Assembly: GCA_022376925.1 (NCBI GenBank)
Contig: JAIOJX010000032.1
Location: forward strand, 200,442,939 to 200,506,938
Origin: Tragulus kanchil
Taxonomy: Eukaryota; Chordata; Mammalia; Artiodactyla; Tragulidae
Reading direction: 5' to 3'
Length of the DNA: 64,000 nt
Within the stretch, counting starts at the first letter, position 1, and every line of letters begins with the position of its first letter. The position numbers and the translations under genes were made by a program. The notes under the pieces were generated by a model. That model did not search any database and was not told the origin of the DNA. It saw only the letters and a program-made list of their open reading frames with translations. Shown here piece after piece: positions 21,393-32,316 of the stretch.

Positions 21393-22500
21393 GAAGCTTA
21401 AGGAAAAACACTTTCACCTCAATAAACAAAGAACCACAATGTCAGTCTCCACACATAGATATACCTATTGCTTGAAAACAGTTATTATAATTTTTTATGC
21501 CCCAACAGGGGCTTACTGTATTTGTGGAAAAGGACACATTTTGACTTTGTAACAGAGAGAATAAGTTTGTCAATACGTTGCTTAGTGACTGAAGTGACTA
21601 AAGTCGTGTCTGACTCTTCTGCAATCCCATGGTTGCAAAAGGCTCCTCTGTCTATGGGATTTTCCAGGCAAGAATACTGGAGTGGGTTGCTATTTCCTCC
21701 TCCAGGGGTCTTCCTGACCCAGGAATCAAACCCGCCTCTCCTGCACTGGCAGGAGGGTTCTTTACCTCTGAGCCACCAGGGAAGTCCTCTGTCATCACAT
21801 GGTCAGGGGCTAAACAAGAAATGACTCCAAGTTGACTATCTCCTCTGAAAGCAACCCTCAGCTTCACAGAGGACTGGAACATTAAATTGTTAATACACTT
21901 GAGCTTCAAGAAGATTCAGTGAGCACCCAGGGCACCTCGTCAGGCTTCAGGAGTACGGACTGGAATAAGCCATGGCCATAACCTTCTCAGGTTAGAAGTT
22001 AGCAGCCTCATGGGAGAGACAGTAAGTCTTTGTTTAAATATAATGTGGTCTTAGAGTACAGAGCCAGCAAACACAGGAAGACAGACGGGGAGGTTTTCTC
22101 GGTGGTGAAAAAGCTGATGACACACACACACCCCTGCTAGTCTGGAAAAGCAGGTGAAAAATGGCAACTGGGGAAAGATACAGAGTCTCCAGGCAAGGGA
22201 AACAGCGTGATCAAAGAAAACCAGGGTTAGTATTTCTTTTCTTTTTTTTTTTTTTTTTTAGGTTGGTATTTCTTAACTAAAAATGTCAGATGAGGGCACA
22301 GCCTTGTCATAAGACCACAAAGGAATCAGAGGGGAAAATAATTCCAAAGATATGCATTGGAGAGAGCTTGCATTTATAGCACAAATCTATTTAGGTGTTA
22401 ATGTATAAATAGAAAAAAGTGGTTATTGCCATAAGGGGGAAACATATCCCTTTGATTTTTCTAGTTTAAAGAAACTCATCTTTTCTTCTAGTCTTATACC
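21393..22500. repeat. Duplication 3, copy B
   Basis: Second copy of 20288-21386. Its last 40 bp are also the first 40 bp of duplication 4. The 18-T run is the same length in both copies. Confidence 0.93.
21580..21788 (-). mobile_element. Bov-tA SINE (in duplication 3, copy B)
   Basis: Same SINE as 20474-20682. Here the variable block reads GACCCAGGAATCAAACCCGC, nearer the family consensus than copy A. Confidence 0.93.
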
Positions 22501-22651
22501 ATGCTCCTCTTCCTGCCTGATCATTTTTCTTTCACTCTCCCTTTCATCCTCCACCTCCTCCTCACATTTTTATGTTGCTTAAAATAGTTACCATCTATCA
22601 TCCTTCACACATTGTTGTCATTCCACTAATCCTGAGGAATTAAAAGCATGT

Positions 22652-22689
22652 ACACACACACACACACACACACACAGACACACACACAC
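22652..22689. repeat. (AC)n microsatellite (duplication 4, copy A)
   Basis: AC array broken once by CAGACAC. The copy B array is about two bases longer. Confidence 0.95.
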
Positions 22690-23239
22690 CCCTGCAATCA
22701 CATGAAGATTCCACATGTTGACCTGTATAATTTTATTATTTTTAAAAAGCTGATGGTCGCACCCTCGTTTAAAAATGAGTCCAATGTTTACATGTAGACA
22801 TTTTGTACACTGATGAAAACTAAAGCTTTTCTCAACTTGTTAAATATGATTTACTATCACACCAGTTAACATGTGTGAAATATATTTCTTCTGTTTGTTT
22901 TATTTTTTTAAAAGACATCCCAACAAATGTAGGTGTTTAAACATAGCACTTTGGGCTTGTGCTTGTAAAGGGTGCGAAATGAGTAAAGATTTTATAGAAA
23001 AATACCCAGAGAGAGCGCTTCTCATATTTTTCACTACTGGGTATACGGAAGTTCCTAGCCTGTTAACATTTTTATATATTATATTCCAAGATCTCACACA
23101 GTGAGTTTTGATCTGACCTGAATGCCAAATCAGGGGCCAGAGATCCAGTATATATTCTTCAATTGGATTTTCCCCCCTTTGGATTTCTTTTAACATTCCA
23201 ATAGCATCGCTCAAACAGATTTTCTCTCTCCTTTTATAG

Positions 23240-23532
23240 AGCACAGTCATTTATTTCTAGCAGAATCTGTGTGCGAGAGTTCAGCTTTTCCCTCAGAGCT
23301 CCAAGGAAGTGCTATAACTTACACAATTAGGTGTCAAGATACTAATGACTCCTTGTTCCTGGAGAGAGAGGGCAGTGACATCAAAGGTGACTCATCTCAT
23401 CAAAATACAGCAGAGCTCTCCATGTGCCTCAGGGAAGATGATGACTTAAAGGCAGCAGAGATAACTCCTGAGTCAACTTGTGGAGTAGAAGTTAAGGAGG
23501 CAGAAGAAAGACAATCAGAGTCCTTTGCCTGA
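23240..23532 (+). CDS. Candidate 3'-terminal coding exon, gene unknown (copy A)
   Basis: A strong acceptor (TTTTCTCTCTCCTTTTATAG, ending at 23239) precedes an uninterrupted frame starting with a split codon, codon register CAC AGT CAT, and ending at TGA 23530-23532. That is about 96 full codons. The product is hydrophilic and acidic, rich in Ser, Glu and Asp, with stretches such as LFLEREGSDIKG, LREDDDLKAAE and a C-terminus EERQSESFA. No hydrophobic segment or catalytic motif is seen, so a cytoplasmic tail or disordered C-terminus would fit. I do not recognise the family and cannot see upstream exons. A fortuitous open frame is a real alternative. The exon lies in duplication 4 and is repeated at 24322-24614; its last 66 bp recur at 25636-25701. 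Confidence 0.35.
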
Positions 23533-23732
23533 TGCTGTGTCTCTAGTTAAAGAAACTCATCTTTTCTTCTAGTCTTATACCATGCTCCTCTTCCTGCCTG
23601 ATCATTTTTCTTTCACTCTCCCTTTCATCCTCCACCTCCTCCTCACATTTTTATGTTGCTTAAAATAGTTACCATCTATCATCCTTCACACATTGTTGTC
23701 ATTCCACTAATCCTGAGGAATTAAAAGCATGT

Positions 23733-23764
<32 letters not shown>

Positions 23765-23772
23765 ACACACAC
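23733..23772. repeat. (AC)n microsatellite (duplication 4, copy B)
   Basis: Counterpart of 22652-22689, with the same CAGACAC interruption and one extra AC unit. Confidence 0.95.
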
Positions 23773-24321
23773 CCCTGCAATCACATGAAGATTCCACATG
23801 TTGACCTGTATAATTTTATTATTTTTAAAAAGCTGATGGTCGCACCCTCGTTTAAAAATGAGTCCAATGTTTACATGTAGACATTTTGTACACTGATGAA
23901 AACTAAAGCTTTTCTCAACTTGTTAAATATGATTTACTATCACACCAGTTAACATGTGTGAAATATATTTCTTCTGTTTGTTTTATTTTTTTAAAAGACA
24001 TCCCAACAAATGTAGGTGTTTAAACATAGCACTTTGGGCTTGTGCTTGTAAAGGGTGCGAAATGAGTAAAGATTTTATAGAAAAATACCCAGAGAGAGCG
24101 CTTCTCATATTTTTCACTACTGGGTATACGGAAGTTCCTAGCCTGTTAACATTTTTATATATTATATTCCAAGATCTCACACAGTGAGTTTTGATCTGAC
24201 CTGAATGCCAAATCAGGGGCCAGAGATCCAGTATATATTCTTCAATTGGTTTTTCCCCCTTTGGATTTCTTTTAACATTCCAATAGCATCGCTCAAACAG
24301 ATTTTCTCTCTCCTTTTATAG

Positions 24322-24614
24322 AGCACAGTCATTTATTTCTAGCAGAATCTGTGTGCGAGAGTTCAGCTTTTCCCTCAGAGCTCCAAGGAAGTGCTATAAC
24401 TTACACAATTAGGTGTCAAGATACTAATGACTCCTTGTTCCTGGAGAGAGAGGGCAGTGACATCAAAGGTGACTCATCTCATCAAAATACAGCAGAGCTC
24501 TCCATGTGCCTCAGGGAAGATGATGACTTAAAGGCAGCAGAGATAACTCCTGAGTCAACTTGTGGAGTAGAAGTTAAGGAGGCAGAAGAAAGACAATCAG
24601 AGTCCTTTGCCTGA
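24322..24614 (+). CDS. Duplicate of the candidate terminal exon (copy B)
   Basis: Same acceptor and same translated frame as 23240-23532, with no amino-acid difference visible over the shared region. If duplication 4 is an assembly artefact there is one exon, not two, and a predicted transcript using both would be wrong. After this copy the sequence continues into the CHR-2-bearing region, which would be 3' UTR if the exon is real. Confidence 0.33.
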
Positions 24615-24729
24615 TGCTGTGTCTCTTTAGAACCATGATTTTAGTGAACGATTCTGAAAATAACCTTTGACTGTGGCTTTCCTAAGCTCAGGACCATGTA
24701 CTCTCTGAATTTGAGCTTGAATATCTTTT

Positions 24730-25024
24730 TTGGGGAGGGGGCAGTTAGGAGGGACGGGCGGGCGGACCACTTCTATTGGGCTTTCGTTTATCTATTTGGA
24801 TCCAGCTTTGTTCTTTGGCCCGTGTGGGCCTCCCATCGCGGGGGACTCTGTTGTCGCAGAGCACCGGCTCTAGGAGCATGCGCCCAGAACTCCGGCTTGG
24901 CAATTTGACACATCGTCCGGTCCAGCCACTCCGCGGCACGTGATCTTCTCAGGCCAGGGGTTGAACAGGCACCCCCTGCACTGCAAGGTGGTGTCCTTAC
25001 CCACTGGACCACCAGGGAAGCCCA
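24730..25024 (-). mobile_element. CHR-2 SINE (duplication 5, copy A)
   Basis: Complement of CHR-2 with a G-rich tract at the tail side, GGCCCGTGTGGGCCTCCCAT, GTCGCAGAGCACCGGCTCTA, and a head ACTGGACCACCAGGGAAGCC. A perfect 16-bp target-site duplication AGCTTGAATATCTTTT lies at 24714-24729 and 25025-25040. Several blocks (TTGGATCCAGCTTTG, CGCGGGGGACTCTG) are further from consensus than in copy B. Confidence 0.93.
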
Positions 25025-25389
25025 AGCTTGAATATCTTTTAAGACTAGAGTCTTGAAAGGTAGGACTTGGTATTCAAGTCTCTAGTCTGTCCTAACATCC
25101 ACATTGGAAGGATGGTACTAAAAACAGGGAAGAGGGCTGACTTTGAACGTGGATACTGTTACTCTAAACTGGGCTAATGAGGGGTTCTTGTAAGTGTCTG
25201 AGGCTGAAGAACCTAAGGGTAAAGAGGCTTCTTTTGATATTCCCATTGGATATGGTCAGTGTGGGCCTCTGAGTGGCACCTGAGTGGCGTGCCTCTCTGC
25301 CCAATTAATGCCTTAGCTCCTCTAGACACAAACTCCTCTCCAATAAAATCAACAGAACAAAGAGAACCTCTTTGCGGGGGGAGAGAGGG

Positions 25390-25472
25390 GGCTAGGGATA
25401 TATATATGACTAATCTAGGATTATACATATCTGTAAACAATAAAACTCTGTAAAAGTAAAAAAGTAAAATAA
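25390..25472 (+). mobile_element. L1 3' tail fragment (duplication 5, copy A)
   Basis: Short piece of L1 3' UTR (ATATGACTAATCTAGGATTA, CATATCTGTAAACAATAAAA-CTCTGTAAAA) shared with the L1 tail at 32218-32280. The region upstream of it is not recognisably L1. Confidence 0.6.
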
Positions 25473-25818
25473 TTGTTAATAATTTTGCCTTAAATGATCA
25501 AAAGGAGAATGGATCTCAAAAATGCTAAAGAGGACTTTTTGCCTTGACTTCCTAGTACAGTAGCCGGTATTCAATTGAGAACTTTCACACTCTTCTTGGG
25601 GTTATCCTCTGTACTCTGATGCCTCACTAAAAAACCTCCTGAGTCAACTTGTGGAGTAGAAGTTAAGGAGGCAGAAGAAAGACAATCAGAGTCCTTTGCC
25701 TGATGCTGTGTCTCTTTAGAACCATGATTTTAGTGAACGATTCTGAAAATAACCTTTGACTGTGGCTTTCCTAAGCTCAGGACCATGTACTCTCTGAATT
25801 TGAGCTTGAATATCTTTT

Positions 25819-26123
25819 TTGGGGGGGGGAGGGGGGCAGTTAGGAGGGACGGGGGCGGGCGGACCACTTCTATTGGGCTTTCATTTATCTATATTCATCC
25901 ATGTTTGTTCTCTGGCCCGTGTGGGCCTCCCATCGCGGTGGCCTCTGTTGTCGCAGAGCACCGGCTCTAGGAGCATGCGCTCCAGAACTCCGGCTTGGCA
26001 ATTTGACACATCGTCGGTCCAGCCACTCCGCGGCACGTGGGATCTTCTCAGGCCAGGGGTTGAACAGGCACCCCCTGCACTGCAAGGTGGTGTCCTTACC
26101 CACTGGACCACCAGGGAAGCCCA
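25819..26123 (-). mobile_element. CHR-2 SINE (duplication 5, copy B)
   Basis: Same insertion as 24730-25024, with the same target-site duplication at 25803-25818 and 26124-26139. It is about 10 bp longer in the G-rich tract, and its internal blocks (TTCATCCATGTTTG, CGCGGTGGCCTCTG) match the family better. Confidence 0.93.
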
Positions 26124-26488
26124 AGCTTGAATATCTTTTAAGACTAGAGTCTTGAAAGGTAGGACTTGGTATTCAAGTCTCTAGTCTGTCCTAACATCCA
26201 CATTGGAAGGATGGTACTAAAAACAGGGAAGAGGGCTGACTTTGAACGTGGATACTGTTACTCTAAACTGGGCTAATGAGGGGTTCTTGTAAGTGTCTGA
26301 GGCTGAAGAACCTAAGGGTAAAGAGGCTTCTTTTGATATTCCCATTGGATATGGTCAGTGTGGGCCTCTGAGTGGCACCTGAGTGGCGTGCCTCTCTGCC
26401 CAATTAATGCCTTAGCTCCTCTAGACACAAACTCCTCTCCAATAAAATCAACAGAACAAAGAGAACCTCTTTGCGGGGGGAGAGAGGG

Positions 26489-26571
26489 GGCTAGGGATAT
26501 ATATATGACTAATCTAGGATTATACATATCTGTAAACAATAAAACTCTGTAAAAGTAAAAAAGTAAAATAA
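26489..26571 (+). mobile_element. L1 3' tail fragment (duplication 5, copy B)
   Basis: Counterpart of 25390-25472. Confidence 0.6.
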
Positions 26572-26714
26572 TTGTTAATAATTTTGCCTTAAATGATCAA
26601 AAGGAGAATGGATCTCAAAAATGCTAAAGAGGACTTTTTGCCTTGACTTCCTAGTACAGTAGCCGGTATTCAATTGAGAACTTTCACACTCTTCTTGGGG
26701 TTATCCCTCTGTAC

Positions 26715-28671
26715 CATCATCTGATGACCACGTAGGCTTATCCTGGTGACCCTCCTTCATCTCTGCACAAAAATAAAAAAATAAATGGTATTTTCAAGTT
26801 CACCAAAAAGAAAAAAATGAAGGCAAAGGAAGAAGAATAGAAAGGAGAAAATCTGGGACTAAATTCTGATTTTCACAACCATGACTGACACTGGCAACAG
26901 CATTTCCTATAACGGCATGCCTGTAGCTCTGAAGGTCACTCTTTTTACCTCATGGGGCTAGTCTAGGAGCTCTGACCCTTGAGACTGGCCGTCCAAAGTG
27001 AAAAAGGTCCCAGCAGACAGGAAGAGGTCTTGTCCTACTGATGTTGATTGGAATTAATCACAGCCCATAGTCACAAAGAGACAGGGAAGTAAAATGAACA
27101 TGTGTAAGGCCACAGCGGCTATTATCATAATTCCTAATTATGACTCTTTAGAGGTCTCCCAAGGAAAATAATTAAGTTTAACATGCCAAGCGATAAAGAA
27201 AAAAATATTAATCCATCTTCTGGCCTTCTCTACCACCCGCCAATAACTCCTCTTGCTTCCTGAATTATCTGTAAGATCCTCTACCCTGGCTCTGTTTTTT
27301 CACAAGTGGTACTGTCAAAGGAAATTTATTCTTCAGAGGACAAGGCAGTTGTCTGGGAACTCCCACAGCTGTTGCAGGCAGCCCAGGATTTCAGTCAAAA
27401 TGCTCTTGATTTCAGACCTTAGGACTAAAAAAACCAAATGAAAACATGATGGATAAAAAAGATCCTTGTGAAGTAAGCAGATAGGCCCTTTCATGTCATA
27501 AGAACAAACAGGGTAGAAGGAAAGCAATATGGGGCAATGGAGAGAACTTCGGACAGGCAAAGAGTATGAAACAATTTCAGGCCTGTGCAAGGGGCATGAT
27601 GCTTCTAACAATTTTGTTTGGAAGTTCTGTTTGTTTGTGTTTTTTTTAAGTCTACAACTCACTACTCCTCCAAAGTGGAATAATAATAATAATAATAAAC
27701 TACAAGGGAATGGCTGAATTTGGAATTGGAAGACCCCAGGATTCCAACTTGCTGCCTTGTTGCCCCATGCTGAGTTCATAACAGGCCTGCAAGTTCCTGA
27801 GGCCCCTGGACCCTGACTCCCAGCCTGAGGCCAAGGAGGAGGGGATGTGGTCATCTGACTCCTTCTCCAGCCAAGGTCATTCGGAAGGAGTTTCTCCACT
27901 TACACCACCACAGTGGGCTTGTGACTTGATCCAAGTTACCTTTCTTCAAGGACTCCAAAGACACCAAACTGGTTCAGAGGGGTATCCAACCCTCCTAGCC
28001 CTAGCCAAAAGGTTCAACGTGATGAACGATCAGAGTAGGGGTTGGCCTCCATCTGGGTCTAAATCTCTCTGCAGATGGGACCATGACTCACAAACAGAAA
28101 ACAATCTCCCTAAAACTGGAGAAGCCTTAGAGCTGTCTGGAGCCCCTGAGGTTCCTCCTGAGCTCACTACTCTCTCAACTAAAGCTGTGCTGACCCACAG
28201 TGATGAATCAGACACAAAGAGTTAGAAGAACTGCTCAGTTCACCTTCGTTCCCATGTCACCCTGGCTCACTCAGGAGATCAGTCCACACTGCCCATAAAG
28301 AGGAGAGAACCCAGGTGACCTGAATAGAAGCCCAAGAAGAGAGGACAGCAGGTCTGATGAGACAAGGAGGCTTCCTTGGGAGACGAATGTTCCATTTGCT
28401 TTTGGAGGTAGATTTCTTTGGAATTAAAAAAAAAAAAAAAACAGCTGATACAAAAGGCAAAAGCCTCTATATCCCATATGTGTTCAAAACAAAAACCATT
28501 TTCTGAAGGTGAAATAGCAGGAGTGATTTCTATAGAATTAATCATTGCAAGTGTCTGAAAGGAGGATGACGGGAGACCTTCAGACTCCTCATGAGCTAAG
28601 CAGGTTGGCAGCTCATCTCAGATGAGTTTACTGTGGTTCATGCAGAACAGATCTTAAAGCTGAGTCCACCT
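26715..28671. other. Unique non-coding DNA
   Basis: No mobile element recognised. It holds a short (AAT)n run near 27680-27698 and two poly-A runs. The 188-codon minus frame (27333-27899) and the 126-codon plus frame (27845-28225) overlap at the ends and have random-looking composition, so neither is called as a gene. Confidence 0.4.
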
Positions 28672-28809
28672 ACAAACACCATCCTGAGCTAGAAAAAGGC
28701 AACTCCCAAGTAATGGCTACTGTTGGTTTTCCCAACTTTCACAAACACCATCCTGAGCTAGGGAAAGGCAACTCCCAAGTAATGGCTAGTGTTGGTTTTC
28801 CCAACTTTC
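28672..28809 (+). repeat. Tandem duplication of a 69-bp unit
   Basis: Two adjacent copies, 28672-28740 and 28741-28809, starting ACAAACACCATCCTGAGCTA and ending TTTTCCCAACTTTC. They differ at only three or four positions (AGAAAAAGG against AGGGAAAGG; GCTACTG against GCTAGTG). Unlike the 1.1-kb duplications, the differences are substitutions, so this looks like genuine sequence. Confidence 0.9.
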
Positions 28810-29257
28810 TCAGTGACCAGATTTTCTAAGATGGGATCTCAATCTTCAAAGACAAACCCAAGGAGGGGAGAATTTGGCTAAGCATGTTATGAACCCAGAC
28901 AGGAAGAAGCATGAGTAAATAAACATTTTTAGCATAAGGTAGTCCCTGGGGCAGCAGAGTCAGACACGATGGAGCAATTAAGAAAATAGTTTAAAATGAA
29001 TCCATAAATTTATATCCATTGGTAGAAAGGGCCTGGAAGAAGATGAGAGTGTCAGAAGATTAAAGGATCAACACTCTTTGGGATTAAAAAAAAAAAAAAA
29101 ACCTTCGTTAGCTCATTGGCTAACGTAATCGGAAATTATCAAGAACAAGCTCTGTATTTTATTCTCAAAGTTAGCATAGGACCAAATGTAACAGCCCAGG
29201 GCACCTTTTGAGAACCTCAGAAGTAACGTAATCTCACAAATGGATTTCTTTTAAACT
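28810..29257. other. Unique non-coding DNA
   Basis: Nothing recognised except a poly-A run at 29086-29101. Confidence 0.4.
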
Positions 29258-29472
29258 ATGTGCTTGGTCACTCAGTCATGTTTGACTCTTTGCAGCCCCA
29301 TGGACTGTAGCCCACCAGGTTCCTCTATCCATGAAATTTTCCGGGCCAGAATACTGGAGGAGGGTGCCATTTCCCCCAGGGAATATTTCCCACTCAGGGA
29401 TCGAACACGCCTCTCTTGCATCTTCTGCATTGGCAGGGAGATTCTTTACCAACAGCACCACCTGGGAAGCCC
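29258..29472 (-). mobile_element. Bov-tA SINE
   Basis: Complement of Bov-tA: GTCACTCAGTCATGTTTGAC, CCATGGACTGTAGCCCACCA, a diverged middle, then GCATTGGCAGGGAGATTCTT and CACCACCTGGGAAGCC. Target-site duplication CTTTTAAACT at 29248-29257 and 29473-29482. Confidence 0.92.
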
Positions 29473-29482
29473 CTTTTAAACT

Positions 29483-29935
29483 CGGAACCCACAAAGGTGG
29501 TTTGTGTCCCTTCCAATACTCACTCATGGTACTAGAATGGTGTGTTTGAAGAGTATCTGTAAGACTACAGAAATATTAAAATAACATTTTATTTAAAAAC
29601 TGTAGTCAGATTTTCTTTTAGATACTAACCTTATACAGCTCCTGGACACACGCAGGCAAATGTCAAAGGCCAAATACAGCTGATGAAACCCTGAATGAGG
29701 GCAGTGTTGATGAGAGAGAAAGAGTCAGCCCGGAAAAATATTTGAGAAGTGGAATTCCAAGACCTGGTGACAAATCAGAGGTAACAGGTAGATGGGGCAG
29801 ATGGGATAAGCAAGGGGAAGAAGTGTAGGTAATTATCAGGCGATGGAGTAAGTGAAGTCTTCCATTCTATGCATTCACTGTACTCTTCTAACAAGAAGCT
29901 GAGACACAACTGTTGTGGAGCAGAGAATGAATTTA
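29483..29935. other. Unique non-coding DNA
   Basis: No recognised element. Confidence 0.4.
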
Positions 29936-30260
29936 GATTTAGATGTGTTATTTGAGGTATGTGTGGGACAGATCAGTTGAGATGCTTAATAGGAAGCTGA
30001 TCGGAAGCCCAGAAAAGGGATGCAGGCTGGAAACTTGAATTGGAGGCTCATTATCAGCATTAAGAGGATGGTTGAAACTTGCCCAGAATGAGGATGGCAG
30101 GAAAACAACAGCGAAGCCAAGGACAGAACCTTCAGGAGCACAAGCATTTCATAAGCAGACAAAAGAAGTGAAGCTCTAACAGGGAATGAAAGAAGTGGAG
30201 GGCAATCAGATGGCACAGAAGCCAAAGGCAGATCTACCTACAAAGGGGCCGCAGTCCTGA
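29936..30260 (+). repeat. Ancient interspersed repeat, family not named
   Basis: The order TTTAGATGTGTTATTTGAGG, GTTGAGATGCTTAATAGGAA-GCTG, CATTATCAGCATTAAGAGG, AAGCCAAGGACAGAACCTTC-AGGAGCAC fits the downstream part of the same old family suspected at 9660-10530. The match is weak. Confidence 0.3.
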
Positions 30261-31039
30261 AGTTTCTTAACTCTGTAATCAGGTGTGAACACAGAGGCCA
30301 GGGTTACCTGGAGGAGAGAAAGGAAGGCCCGAAAGGACAAAAAGCTCACATTCCTGACTGTCACAATGTGTGTGACAGGGAAGGCTGCTGAGAATGAAAC
30401 ATCAGCACCGTGAAGGTGGGGCGCTTTGGGCACGAGCTGGTAGGAGCCACTTGCTCTCCCAGAAGCCCAAGCCATCTCCCCTCCTTTGTGCTGCTGTATG
30501 AAAAATAGATTGGGAGCATGAAAGCTGGGTCAGAAGTGGGTCAAGTTCCAGTGGTTCCACAGTCGGGCCCTCAGGACCACTATCAAGGCAGGAAAAAAAC
30601 TGAGCAATAAGTGGGTTTGTTCTTCAGGACCACCCTACGCTCCTCCTGTGTCCACTCTCCCTCTTGTCCCTAAAGCACCCATGACAGAATCTAGTTAAAG
30701 GTGGTACTTCAGCCACCTGCGAGCTGAGAAGGAAGAGTAGGATATGCAATGAAGAGCTTCCAGAAACCCTGTAAATCCCCTCTGGTGTGGCCCGTCCTGC
30801 AGCTGCAGCGGGCACCATCCAACCTTCTCACCACAGCCCATCAGGCCTCTCCACATGGACTCCGTCCCCCCTGCCCATGCCTCCTCTCTTTCCTCCACTT
30901 TGAGCCCTGTCCCAGCAAACGCCTGAGAATCATCATAGGTAACCTTGGTGTGTTAACTCACAAGGGCTTTCCAAAATTAAAGAGATGTTTGTATAGAGTG
31001 AAAATAGAGCAATCTGGTTAAAAACTATTAGCATGAACA
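30261..31039. other. Unique non-coding DNA
   Basis: Moderately GC-rich, no recognised repeat and no supported exon. Confidence 0.4.
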
Positions 31040-31423
31040 GATAAAGAAGATGTGGCACATATGCACATTGGAATACTACTCGGCCATAAAAAAAGAATGA
31101 AATAATACCATTTGCAACAACACAGACAGATCTAGAGATGATCATATTAAGTGTAAGTCAGAAGGAGAAAGACGGATCCTATATGCTATCACTTACATGT
31201 GGCATCTAAAATATGACATGTGAACTTATCAACCATACAAAAACATCAGACATAGAGAATACAGACACACAGAAACATAGACATAGAGAATAGATTTCTG
31301 TTTCCAGGGTAGACGGGGATGGCTTGGAGTTTTGGATTAGCAGATGCAAACTAGTATATGTAGGATAAACTGTAAGGTCCCACTGTATAGCTCAGGGAAC
31401 TATAGTAAATTTCCTGTGATAAA

Positions 31424-32316
31424 AAAGAGGCATCTATCCAAGGAAGACATACAGATGCCCATAAAACACATGAAAAGATGCTCAATGTCGCTTAGGTATC
31501 ACCTCACACCAGTCAGAATGGCCATCATCAAAAAATCTACAGATAATAAGTGCTGGAGAGGGTGTGCAGAAAAGGGAACACTCTTGCATTGTTGGTGGGA
31601 ATGTAAATTGATACAGCCTCTATGGAAGACAGTATGGAGATTCCTCAAAAAACTAAGAATAGAAGTGCCATATGACCCAGCAATCCCACTATTAGGCATA
31701 TACCCTGATGAAATCAAAATTGAAAGAGACACCTGTACCCCAATGTTCACTGCAGCACTCTACACACTAGCTAGAACATGGAAGCCACCTAGATGTCCAT
31801 CGACAAATGAATGGATAAAGAAGCTCTGGTACATATATACAATGGAATACCTTTCAGCCCCAAAAAGAAATGCAGAAGATTCTGTCCTAATGAGGTGAAT
31901 GAATTTAAAACCTATTATACAAAGTGAAGTCAGTCAAAAAGAGAAGAACAAATACAGTATCTTAACACATATATATGGAATATAGTAAGCCCATACTGAT
32001 AGATACACATGCAGAGCATTGATGGAAAAACAGTCATAGAGAACAGACGTATGGACGTTGGGGAGAGGGAAGAGTAGGTGAGAGATATGTAAAGAGCAAC
32101 GGGGACCCCTATCCATCTTATGTAAAAGAGATAAGTATTATCAACGTGCTATGGGTCTAAGGGATCATACATGGGGGCTATGTGCTGGCCTAAAGGGGTG
32201 GGATGGGAGGAATGGGATATACATATGACTAATCTGGAATTATACATATCTGTAAACAACAAAACTCTGTAAAATCAAAAAAGGAAAATAAAAAAAACTT
32301 GGGATTGTAAAAAAAA
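31424..32316 (+). mobile_element. Younger 5'-truncated L1
   Basis: Bounded by a 12-bp target-site duplication TCCTGTGATAAA (31412-31423 and 32317-32328) and ending in an A-rich tail. It carries the last part of ORF2, then a 3' UTR with CATATATATGGAATATAG, GGGATATACATATGACTAAT and CTGTAAACAACAAAACTCTG. Confidence 0.92.
31429..31898 (+). pseudogene. L1 ORF2 C-terminal fragment
   Basis: Translates to the C-terminal end of the L1 ORF2 endonuclease/reverse transcriptase. The cysteine-rich region is visible as [20 protein letters not shown], followed by [46 protein letters not shown] and [15 protein letters not shown]. The frame is open for about 155 codons, but the endonuclease and catalytic reverse-transcriptase domains are absent because the element is 5'-truncated. 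An ATG upstream at 31344 lies in the older L1, so the apparent 184-codon frame is a fusion by chance. It is non-functional. Confidence 0.9.

Larger units (their letters stand above)
22461..23544. repeat. Duplication 4, copy A
   Basis: Direct copy of 23543-24626 at offset about 1082, from CTAGTTTAAAGAAACTC to GATGCTGTGTCTCT. The copies meet head-to-tail with no filler. It contains an (AC)n array and the candidate terminal exon. Confidence 0.94.
23543..24626. repeat. Duplication 4, copy B
   Basis: Second copy of 22461-23544. One T of CTAGTTTAAAG is lost at its start, and TTGGATTTTCCCCCC reads TTGGTTTTTCCCCC. Its last 80 bp are the first 80 bp of duplication 5. Confidence 0.94.
24547..25614. 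repeat. Duplication 5, copy A
   Basis: Direct copy of 25636-26714 at offset 1089-1099, from CTCCTGAGTCAACTTGTGG to GGTTATCCTCTGTAC. The far end is compressed (TATCCTCTGTACTCTGATG) against copy B (TATCCCTCTGTACCATCATC). About 21 bp of filler follows. Confidence 0.93.
25636..26714. repeat. Duplication 5, copy B
   Basis: Second copy of 24547-25614. Its first 80 bp repeat the end of duplication 4 a third time, including the last 66 bp of the candidate exon. Confidence 0.93.

Noticed and set aside
22871..23104. 77-codon frame rich in Phe/Cys just upstream of the candidate exon, as another exon
   Set aside because: AT-rich composition, no donor site at its end, and it lies where the intron would be if 23240-23532 is an exon.
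20288..26714. A repeat array such as CRISPR, satellite DNA or an amplified gene cluster
   Set aside because: Each ~1.1-kb unit occurs only twice and units differ from each other; there are no short direct repeats with spacers.
27333..27899. 188-codon minus-strand frame as a gene
   Set aside because: Low-complexity stretches (poly-Leu from an AAT run), no family signature, and no splice or promoter support.
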